Below, piece after piece: positions 54,401-61,061 of a DNA stretch of 64,000 nt. The position numbers and the translations under genes were made by a program. Source of the stretch: an uncultured Prevotellaceae bacterium (GTDB lineage Bacteria; Bacteroidota; Bacteroidia; Bacteroidales; Bacteroidaceae); NCBI GenBank assembly GCA_900316585.1, contig ONDM01000010.1, positions 62,001 through 126,000 of the forward strand. Direction: 5' to 3'. The first letter of the stretch is position 1. The number at the start of each line of letters is the position of its first letter. The notes under the pieces were generated by a model that was given only the letters and a program-made list of their open reading frames with translations, was not told the origin of the DNA and searched no databases.

Positions 54401-55065
54401 CAGAACTGACTGCTAATCCGTCAAATAGTAATGATGGGAAGAGCATGGATTTTGCTCCATACACTATTACAACGGGTTTCAGTGGTACTCCTAATATGTT
54501 GCCATCCTTAACACGTGGAGGAAAATGGGATGATGCTTACAAATTATTCACTTCTACTAAATTCACATCCTGGTTATATCCCGTAACAATGGGTGCCACT
54601 TCTGTATGGGAAAGATGGAATGGTTATGAAGTGGCTTTTGGTAAGGATAATCAGAACTCGATGAATTCATTTAATCATTTTGCACTGGGAGCAGTGGGAG
54701 AATGGATGTATGAGTATTCTTTGGGAATTACCAGTGGTGATGCTTCTAAAGGCCAACCGGGATATAAACATTTTATCTTGCAACCGACTGTAGGTCCACT
54801 TTACACTTCACTTCAAGGCAGTTATGAAAGTAACTATGGTCCGATTACCGTAAAATGGACTGCAGACGGAAAAGGAAATATGCTGACCTATGAAGTGACT
54901 GTCCCAGCCAATACTACTGCTACATTATATCTCCCCGGAGAAGGTGGCAAGGGTGATGGATATAAGGGACAAGAAACCCATTTAGGAAAAGCTACATCTC
55001 ACTTCGAGATTCAAAGTGGCAGTTATGTCTTCAAGTGCGAAAATGGAAATTGGATATTAAAATAA
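51424..55065 (+). CDS. GH78 alpha-L-rhamnosidase
   Basis: This 1,213-residue exported enzyme removes terminal alpha-L-rhamnose. A signal peptide ends near NLQAQ. Fibronectin-like and carbohydrate-binding beta-sandwich domains fill residues 25-600, including an inserted lectin-like sandwich at about 140-310. The (alpha/alpha)6 barrel holds the GH78 motif DCPQRNERMGWTGDAQ near residues 762-777, followed by a C-terminal sandwich. The catalytic acid is expected in this motif. It lies in an operon with a GH5 enzyme 16 bases downstream, suggesting joint attack on a rhamnose-decorated glycan. Confidence 0.95.
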   Translation: MKICTTLKLMSALLFVGVPNLQAQTVIEKLTVQNVVQPLTVEDAHPLFGWQMNSAEKGQKQIAYQVVVTRESDGKILWNSGKKNSGESQNIKYLGTSLQPETAYVWNLSVWDKDGKQYDESSRFETGLMNKTIYAWDGAQWIGSSENRLNAAAQSYFEISTKFKINKGNKMSLVVGANDFRFHDAFQNPESMNGEHYLRVELDFSNETTLNIYRVGYAPGDTADKPLYSVKKSSHPDTNLDELLPVSSKNEEHALEVYIEYGQIYFVIDGKDLIVEKPRNFGWGGFAVGHTSKKFPKGTKLTVSPYGSGGNYNTVPHLAEIGFAFEQGSEVTYTDYQVLDCGMSEDPVTFDSSHYNIFQNLEGVNISGKTLKVNGNKNRLTVVTADPTHGALTQLRHAFKISKKVKSAKIYASAMGSYELYINGKRVGEDWFAPGDSQFRETLTYQAYDVTSLLQNGDNALAAQLNPGWFTGYMTFTSTNYNFFGDHEALLARLVVKYEDGTKDIIVSDPKTWKLYTDGPIRFGSFFQGETYDARKEAAVEGWKNAGYNDSFWKAPQVIGMRSWMHPEIQARYDELVQVRETLTAQKLGPSHSKDGHTYIYNMGVNMVGVPSISIPAGWLKEGDVVILRYAEQLYPGFKGDEKYYVETYGTKGKNIAGRPQYETMRAAFDTDFYVAKNSEAVTIQPSTTFRGYQYVQITIPSHKGALPLENVKGLVLSSDKLPQGTYVATTSDKNVTAKLVNQLIKNIQRSQLGNFFTIPTDCPQRNERMGWTGDAQAYTRTATYNSDVRNFFRQWMVALRADQGIGSETEAAGGIGSTVPTYNQADDDTFADGSTWSGAVCQVPWQLYQQYGDKQIIEENMEAMMAWLNGMDFYDQSEQYPHLSAKATGLADWLSMDRNTTSDLCNNAIYIHLMDVTAIMAEAIGKTDYAELLRERHDLALQEWNDCYVDPSTGKTRSADGKLIHSQTSYATPLNFNVFLPKYKAKAEQYLAELTANPSNSNDGKSMDFAPYTITTGFSGTPNMLPSLTRGGKWDDAYKLFTSTKFTSWLYPVTMGATSVWERWNGYEVAFGKDNQNSMNSFNHFALGAVGEWMYEYSLGITSGDASKGQPGYKHFILQPTVGPLYTSLQGSYESNYGPITVKWTADGKGNMLTYEVTVPANTTATLYLPGEGGKGDGYKGQETHLGKATSHFEIQSGSYVFKCENGNWILK

Positions 55066-55081
55066 CATAAACCTTAGTAAG

Positions 55082-56326
55082 ATGAAAACTATTAGACTAT
55101 GGATCGTATGTTTTAGTGCAGCACTGTTGGCCATTTCCTGCTCGAAGGTACAAGAAAAACCGGTTGCGGAAGGCTTTCTCAAAGTGCAAGGACAAAACAT
55201 TGTAAAACCCGATGGAGAGAAGTTCTTCATTAAGGGTACGAATTTAGGTAATTGGCTGAATCCTGAAGGCTATATGTTTGGATTTAGGAAAGTAAACTCT
55301 GTTCATTTCATTAATGAAATGTTCAGCCAATTGGTTGGTCCAGATGAGACGGCTACCTTCTGGAAAAAGTTCAAGGACAATTACATTACGGAGGCAGATA
55401 TTCACTTTATCGCTAGTCAGGGAGCCAATACTATTCGTTTGCCATTCCATTATAAGTTGTTTACTGATGAGGACTATATGGGTCTGTCAAGCAATCAAGA
55501 TGGTTTTGCTCGGGTAGATAGTGTGGTAAAATGGTGTAAGAATGAGGGATTATATCTTATTTTAGATATGCATGATTGTCCTGGTGGCCAGACTGGCGAC
55601 AATATAGATGATAGTTATGGCTATCCTTGGCTGCTGACGAGTCAGGCTAGTCAGGATTTGTTCTGTGATGTATGGAAGAAAATTGCTGCATATTACGTGA
55701 ATGAGCCGACAATTTTGGGGTATGAACTCATGAATGAAGCCATAGCAACTTACTTTGAGCCTGAGTATGATGTTTTGTTCCCAAAACTGGAGGCACTTTA
55801 CCGTCGTGGTGTAGAAGAGATTCGTACGGTAGACAAGAATCATATCATCCTGCTTGGGGGCGCATGTTGGAATTCTAATTTTGAATGCATAAAAGACTGG
55901 AGCTATGATGATAATATTATGGCTACTTGTCATCGGTATGGTGGAGAACCTACGGCTGAGGCTATTCAACATTACATTGATGTTCAGCAAAAAAACAATA
56001 TCCCAATGTACATGGGAGAGTTTGGACATAATACGATGGAATGGCAATCTAATTTCTCTAAAGTTCTTACTGAGCAGAATATAGGATACACGTATTGGCC
56101 TTATAAGAAAGTAGATAATAGTTGTATGGTTGGAATAACACGTCCTGAAGACTGGAAAATCGTTGTAGATTTTGCTGAAGGAACACGTGATACTTACCAG
56201 GCTATTCGCGAGGCTCGACCTGATCAGAAAAAGGCTCTGGAGCTGATGAATCAGTTCTTGGAGAACATAAGATTCGAGAAATGTACTCCACAAGTTGATT
56301 ACATCCAGTCCATGAATCTTAAATAA
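55082..56326 (+). CDS. GH5-family glycanase, lipoprotein
   Basis: This 414-residue lipoprotein (lipobox AISC, Cys near 20) has a GH5 TIM barrel: GTNLGNWLNPEGYMFG, NTIRLPFHYK, LILDMHDCPGGQ. The acid/base Glu is in YELMNEAI near residue 219 and the nucleophile in MYMGEFGHN near 312. Family members cut beta-glucans, mannans and related chains; the subfamily is not clear. Last gene of the patatin-HAD-GH78-GH5 operon. Confidence 0.92.
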   Translation: MKTIRLWIVCFSAALLAISCSKVQEKPVAEGFLKVQGQNIVKPDGEKFFIKGTNLGNWLNPEGYMFGFRKVNSVHFINEMFSQLVGPDETATFWKKFKDNYITEADIHFIASQGANTIRLPFHYKLFTDEDYMGLSSNQDGFARVDSVVKWCKNEGLYLILDMHDCPGGQTGDNIDDSYGYPWLLTSQASQDLFCDVWKKIAAYYVNEPTILGYELMNEAIATYFEPEYDVLFPKLEALYRRGVEEIRTVDKNHIILLGGACWNSNFECIKDWSYDDNIMATCHRYGGEPTAEAIQHYIDVQQKNNIPMYMGEFGHNTMEWQSNFSKVLTEQNIGYTYWPYKKVDNSCMVGITRPEDWKIVVDFAEGTRDTYQAIREARPDQKKALELMNQFLENIRFEKCTPQVDYIQSMNLK

Positions 56327-56342
56327 GTAGTAAGAGATAAAG

Positions 56343-56384
56343 AGAAAGCCCTCTTTCCATGTTCAAAAGGAAAGAGGGCTTTCT
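56343..56384. terminator. Bidirectional terminator between GH5 and GH115
   Basis: A perfect 16-bp stem AGAAAGCCCTCTTTCC / GGAAAGAGGGCTTTCT with a 10-base loop, T-rich on both sides; it serves both convergent genes. Confidence 0.9.
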
Positions 56385-56387
56385 TTA

Positions 56388-58718
56388 TTAGTAGATTTTA
56401 ATTTGGTCTACAACAATGCCATCGTCCAATGCCTGAAGTGTAAGGGTGTGTTTGTTCTTTCCGTCATTTTTGAAGACCACTTCCTTGATACTTTGGTTGA
56501 AAAGTACATTCTCGCACCATTCCAAAGAATGCCAGGTGGCCTGATAAGATACTGTCTGGGCAGGCTGTTTATCCAGACTGATGGAAAGTCGGCTCTGCTG
56601 ATTGTTTACAGGGAATCCTGGAACAAAAGCGATTCGTACATGAATACTATCACCCTTGAATGAATCAAATTCAAATAGCTGTTTGTCATTTTGAGGATAA
56701 AATGCAGCTTTTCCCTCATATCCTAAAGCTTCTCTGGCAACTCCCGTTCCTTTGGAGTATTCAGAGCCGTTCCATGCTTTTTGAACGGGTAGGTCGGGTA
56801 AGAGTGGAGTGTCTACATGGGTAACAGGTACAATTTCAAATACTGGTAATTTTCGTGGTTGCATATCCATCATCCGACGCCACTTCCCGTTGTTGTGAAT
56901 ACCGTAGTTGTAATTACTGGTCAAGCGGGCAATGCTGTCGAATGCCAAGTCGCTTTCCTTCCAGCTTCCCTTGCCATGTCTTGCAAGTTGTGCATGTAAG
57001 AACTTATTGTTCATTTGCGTAGTAGCCTGTACTCCATATTTGACCAGATGATAGTATGCATCTTCACGGTCATAAGGCATGGTCTTGCCTATTTCTTCCG
57101 CCCTATCTGAGATTCTCTTATAATCTGCCATTCGTTGGCGAATGTAGTTTTCACTCCAAGGAAGATCGCTCACTTCAAGCTTGTCTACAGGGAAATAGAC
57201 ATACGTATTGCCCATGTGCTCAGGTTTGTGTATATAAGCCAATCTGTAGTGCTCTTGCATAACTGGCAGCAGCTCTTTTCCTGCGATTTGTCCGAATTCA
57301 CGTTGTAAGAAATTACCTAAATGTTGTGTCACCCCCTCCTGACGTACTTTGTTAATATCCCATGCCATGTCCAGGAACAACTCAGTCTGGTATTCAATTG
57401 GTTTGATGTCACCTACATTCAGGATCCATATTTTCTGAACGCCTTTATCATAGGCCAAGTTCATTTGTTGATAAAGAAGAGCGGGGGAGAAAGTACCCAA
57501 CCATAAATTATCATGTGGTACTCCCCAGTAGGAAACGTGGTAGTAGATGCCATTGCCTCCTGCACGTTGCTTCTCTTTTTCCGTAGGGAAATGAGCCACA
57601 TATCCAAAATTGTCATCTGGCCACATCAGTGTCACATCATCAGGAACTTCCAAACCTGCGTTATAGACATCCAACACTTCTTTATAAGGAATGAACATCT
57701 GCGGGACCTTGGTGACGTCAGGGTTTACATACTTAGATAGCAGTTCACGCTGTTCTTTAATGACTTGGGTTAAGGCTACCTTCCTTTCTTCCGGAGTTGT
57801 AGCTCCAGCCATACCCCAGTCGTGTAATCCTCGCATACCTATGGTATAGAAGATTTCCTGCTTGTTGACATTCTTTACACGGTCTTCCCAGAATTTCATG
57901 ACATTGTCGTGATTGGCGATGAAGTTGTATTCACCTACACCTATTTTTGGCCACTCCACAGCAGGATTTGTTGCCATTGGCTCACAGTGAGAGCTGCCGA
58001 TGTAGATGCCGTATTTTTCAGCTACCTCACGATTACCTTCTGTTAGGAAGAACGCTTGGTTGCTTTCATGCATTGGAGGCCAATATGTATTGGCTCTGAG
58101 ACGTAAGAGCAATTCAAAAATTAAACTGGTTTTGTCCGGTCCGATAGCAGGGCGTGTAGGACGATATGGAGGCTCATAGTCACGGCTGTTCCATCGTGTC
58201 AAGCCCCAGTCTTCGTCATTGATAAAAATGCCACGGAACTCTACTGTCGGGTTCTGCACGTTGATGTAATTAGCCGGAAGTTCCAGTTTGTCCATCTTCC
58301 GTGGGGTGACATCTGCCCAAAATTCCCAAGGAGAGACATTGAGCAAGCGTGTCAGTTCAATGATGCCATAGGCCGTACCATGAGCATCACTTCCTATGAT
58401 GTAAAGCTTGTGGTCATCACCCACCTTCAGCATAAAAGCTTCTTTTTTGCCTTGGATAGGTGTGGCATCTATTTTTGCTACAAGGGGGCTGGTGCCCAAA
58501 GTACCCACTACAATATTTCCTTGTGAAGGGCTGACAGTGATGCTATCACCTAATACTAATTTGCTGTCGTGATTTAGGATTCCTAATGTTGTGCTTATCA
58601 TGACATGCTCATTTGGAGCACAAGCCACTTGCTGGACTTTATTTCCTTGCCAGATAAATTGGGCATATAGATTACAGCAAATGATAGCCGAAAAAAGGGT
58701 TAAGAGTGTTTTTTTCAT
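56388..58718 (-). CDS. GH115-family enzyme (alpha-glucuronidase-like)
   Basis: This 776-residue exported protein has a signal peptide (MKKTLLTLFSAIICCNLYAQ). The N-terminal domain (about 20-170) resembles GH20b-like domains. The TIM barrel follows (VEFRGIFINDEDWGLTRWNSRDYEPP; ANTYWPPMHESNQAF; VTLMWPDDNFGYVAHFP; GTFSPALLYQQMNLAYDKGVQKIWILNVGDIKPIEYQTELFLDMAWD). A helical domain and a C-terminal sandwich follow. Family GH115 removes 4-O-methyl-glucuronic acid from xylan. ATG 58718 is chosen as it starts the signal and lies downstream of the -7 box. Confidence 0.93.
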   Translation of the reverse strand: MKKTLLTLFSAIICCNLYAQFIWQGNKVQQVACAPNEHVMISTTLGILNHDSKLVLGDSITVSPSQGNIVVGTLGTSPLVAKIDATPIQGKKEAFMLKVGDDHKLYIIGSDAHGTAYGIIELTRLLNVSPWEFWADVTPRKMDKLELPANYINVQNPTVEFRGIFINDEDWGLTRWNSRDYEPPYRPTRPAIGPDKTSLIFELLLRLRANTYWPPMHESNQAFFLTEGNREVAEKYGIYIGSSHCEPMATNPAVEWPKIGVGEYNFIANHDNVMKFWEDRVKNVNKQEIFYTIGMRGLHDWGMAGATTPEERKVALTQVIKEQRELLSKYVNPDVTKVPQMFIPYKEVLDVYNAGLEVPDDVTLMWPDDNFGYVAHFPTEKEKQRAGGNGIYYHVSYWGVPHDNLWLGTFSPALLYQQMNLAYDKGVQKIWILNVGDIKPIEYQTELFLDMAWDINKVRQEGVTQHLGNFLQREFGQIAGKELLPVMQEHYRLAYIHKPEHMGNTYVYFPVDKLEVSDLPWSENYIRQRMADYKRISDRAEEIGKTMPYDREDAYYHLVKYGVQATTQMNNKFLHAQLARHGKGSWKESDLAFDSIARLTSNYNYGIHNNGKWRRMMDMQPRKLPVFEIVPVTHVDTPLLPDLPVQKAWNGSEYSKGTGVAREALGYEGKAAFYPQNDKQLFEFDSFKGDSIHVRIAFVPGFPVNNQQSRLSISLDKQPAQTVSYQATWHSLEWCENVLFNQSIKEVVFKNDGKNKHTLTLQALDDGIVVDQIKIY

Positions 58719-58742
58719 AGAAGAAAGTTTTGAGGATTTTTG

Positions 58743-58750
58743 CAAAGATA
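58743..58750 (-). promoter_or_regulatory. -7 box for GH115
   Basis: TATCTTTG on the minus strand, 25 bases before ATG 58718. Confidence 0.6.
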
Positions 58751-58921
58751 GGAAAAAACATCTGTATTTAGCATATGAATAAATAGAGTTCATAAGAAAA
58801 CAGAATGAGTCCAGGTGTATCAAAAGAATTATTTTTATTTAAAAATATATCTTTTTTCTATATAATTATTGAATATCGTAAAATTTCGCTTTAGAATTAT
58901 TGTAAAATGTGACAATAGTTA

Positions 58922-58929
58922 TATCTTTG
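58922..58929 (+). promoter_or_regulatory. -7 box for dapF
   Basis: TATCTTTG with ATTG 19 bases upstream (58899-58902). The transcription start falls near 58936, which makes the TTG at 58943 an unlikely start and favours ATG 58955. Confidence 0.6.
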
Positions 58930-58954
58930 CATTTGGATTTATTTGTTTACCAAA

Positions 58955-59815
58955 ATGGGTGATATTATTCATTTTACCAAAATGCATGGATGTGGCAATA
59001 ATTACATTTATGTTTATTTGCCAGAGAATACTATTCGAGATTTTAGTAAGGCTTCTATTGAATGGAGTAAGCCAGACTTTGGTATTGGAAGTGATGGCTT
59101 GATTACAATCGATAAAAGTGACGTGGCTGATTTTAAGATGAGAATTTTCAATAATGATGGTTCCGAGGCCATGATGTGTGGAAATGGGATACGATGCTGC
59201 GGGAAATTTGTACGTGATCATCATCTTACGGATAAGAAAAAGGTGACTTTTGAGACATTGGCAGGTATTAAGGTCTTGGAATTATTTGAGAATGAAGATG
59301 GAGAGGTTACCAGTTCCAGAGTGGATATGGGTGAGGTCCGATTAAACAATGAGGTTCAATGTGCTACACCCGATGGGAGCATGAGAATGGGTACACTTGT
59401 AGAGTCTATTGATGGAAAAGAATACCGGTTCAAAGGGACATATGTCTGCATGGGGAATCCTCACTTTGTTATTTTTGTAGAGGATATAAGTAAAATAGAA
59501 CTGGCAAAAGTAGGGCCATTGTTGGAATGCAATCCGGTATTCCCGGAGCGTTGTAATATAGAGTTTGCCCAGCTATTGGATAATGGTACAATACGAATGA
59601 GGGTATGGGAGAGAGGATCTGGCATTACGTTGGCTTGCGGGACAGGTGGTTGTGCTACCTCTGTAGCTGCCACTCTTACGCAAGGTATGCCAAAAACTAA
59701 TACAATCCTGATGGATGGAGGAAGTATAAAGGTGGATTGGGAAGAAGACAATCACATCTATATGACAGGGCCTGCCGTGAGTGTGTTTGAAGGGGAGATA
59801 AGAGCTAAAACTTAA
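58955..59815 (+). CDS. dapF: Diaminopimelate epimerase
   Basis: This cytosolic enzyme interconverts LL- and meso-diaminopimelate for lysine and peptidoglycan synthesis. The 286-residue protein starts MGDIIHFTKMHGCGNN. The two catalytic cysteines lie in GNGIRCCGKF near residues 75-84 and TLACGTGGCATS near 226-237, in the usual order. It ends 12 bases from the convergent serine hydrolase without an obvious terminator. Confidence 0.96.
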   Translation: MGDIIHFTKMHGCGNNYIYVYLPENTIRDFSKASIEWSKPDFGIGSDGLITIDKSDVADFKMRIFNNDGSEAMMCGNGIRCCGKFVRDHHLTDKKKVTFETLAGIKVLELFENEDGEVTSSRVDMGEVRLNNEVQCATPDGSMRMGTLVESIDGKEYRFKGTYVCMGNPHFVIFVEDISKIELAKVGPLLECNPVFPERCNIEFAQLLDNGTIRMRVWERGSGITLACGTGGCATSVAATLTQGMPKTNTILMDGGSIKVDWEEDNHIYMTGPAVSVFEGEIRAKT

Positions 59816-59826
59816 GTCTCCAGATT

Positions 59827-60981
59827 TTATTCACCGATGAAGTGTCTGAACATTCTTCTGAGGGCTCCTTGCAGGATATTGGTTTTTCCGTCGGCTGCCA
59901 CTTCATGTGCTCCGTTGCTTATCACGATAAAGCCATATTTCTCCTCTGGATGGAAGAACATGGCACTTCGCATGCCATAGGCTCCACCCGTATGGCCTGT
60001 TAGAATAGTTCCAGGAGAATATTCATCCGTCTTCCAGAGAGCAAGTCCATAGTTCTCGTCGCTTGAACGGGGTGTCTGCATTTCTAAGGAGAGATTTTTC
60101 GGTAGGATTTGAATACCGTCTGGAGTTGTGCCATAATTCATGTGCATCAGCATATATTGGGCCAGATGGAGGGCTGAAATCTTCATTCCTCCAGTGGGAG
60201 AGAAGAGAGCCGTATCTTTTGTAGGGGTATAGTGGTTGAATTTCTCCGTGCGAGGCTCGTAGGCTTCATCGTCTGTCAGGACATAGTGATCTTCTTCCCA
60301 CCGGTACAGGCTGGCAAACTGGGTTCTATCCAGCAAATCCACTCTGTAGCCACCATACAGATGCAGTGGATTCAGCACATGTTGGATTATGTAATTGTCG
60401 AATATCTCTCCAGACAGTTTCTCCAAGAAGGAACCGCACATGTTGTAATTCAGATTACAGTATTCATAGCCTTCTCCGGGGCGATATTCATTGTAGCACT
60501 TCGCATAATCTGGGTTTAGCTCAGGATTTAAGACGTTAAGGGTAAAATATCCTTGGCTGTCGTTGATACTGGAAGTATGAGAAAGCATCATCTCTAGGGT
60601 GATAACTGTTTCAGGGTATTTGGGATTTCTGATGGGAAATCCTGCCAGTTCACTGGCGTCAGTCTTCAAAGAAACTTTACCTTGACCTACAAGTTGCATC
60701 AAGCTCGTGCAGGTGAAAGATTTAGAGATACTGGCAATGCGAAAGAGCGTACTGTCTGTCAGAGGAGCCCCCGTTTCCACATTCTTCACGCCAAAATGCT
60801 GGTGGTAGACTATCTGATTGTCTTTCACGAAGACGACACTCATGCCGATGTTTTCCATTTCTGACAAGAATGGTTTCAAATCGGCCTCAAAGGCCTTGAT
60901 GCGATCCTGCAAGTTATAATTCTGTGCACTAGCCCCTAGCACATGGCCAAGAAGGAAGAAAAGGATAAGTAGTTTCTTCAT
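59827..60981 (-). CDS. Serine hydrolase, beta-lactamase/PBP (S12) family
   Basis: This 384-residue exported protein has a signal peptide (to GASAQ). The SxxK nucleophile motif is SISK at residues 84-87. The YxN motif appears as YCN (YEYCNLNYNM) near residue 172, and HTG as TGHTGGAYGMR near the C-terminus. It belongs to the class C beta-lactamase-like/DD-peptidase/esterase group; resistance cannot be inferred. A -7 box lies upstream, back-to-back with that of the GH76 gene. Confidence 0.92.
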   Translation of the reverse strand: MKKLLILFFLLGHVLGASAQNYNLQDRIKAFEADLKPFLSEMENIGMSVVFVKDNQIVYHQHFGVKNVETGAPLTDSTLFRIASISKSFTCTSLMQLVGQGKVSLKTDASELAGFPIRNPKYPETVITLEMMLSHTSSINDSQGYFTLNVLNPELNPDYAKCYNEYRPGEGYEYCNLNYNMCGSFLEKLSGEIFDNYIIQHVLNPLHLYGGYRVDLLDRTQFASLYRWEEDHYVLTDDEAYEPRTEKFNHYTPTKDTALFSPTGGMKISALHLAQYMLMHMNYGTTPDGIQILPKNLSLEMQTPRSSDENYGLALWKTDEYSPGTILTGHTGGAYGMRSAMFFHPEEKYGFIVISNGAHEVAADGKTNILQGALRRMFRHFIGE

Positions 60982-61000
60982 GTTTAACAGTTGATTTTTG

Positions 61001-61008
61001 CAAAAGTA
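61001..61008 (-). promoter_or_regulatory. -7 box for the S12 serine hydrolase
   Basis: TACTTTTG on the minus strand, 20 bases before the start codon. Confidence 0.55.
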
Positions 61009-61032
61009 ATAAATAAAATGGAAAAAAGGTCG

Positions 61033-61040
61033 TATTTTTG
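61033..61040 (+). promoter_or_regulatory. -7 box for the GH76 fusion gene
   Basis: TATTTTTG on the plus strand. Transcription should start near 61047, so ATG 61062 is favoured over ATG 61050. Confidence 0.55.
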
Positions 61041-61061
61041 CGACAATAAATGTTGCCTTTT

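Noticed and set aside
55562-56293. Minus-strand frame of 243 codons
   Set aside because: It is antisense to the GH5 gene and has no promoter or domain.
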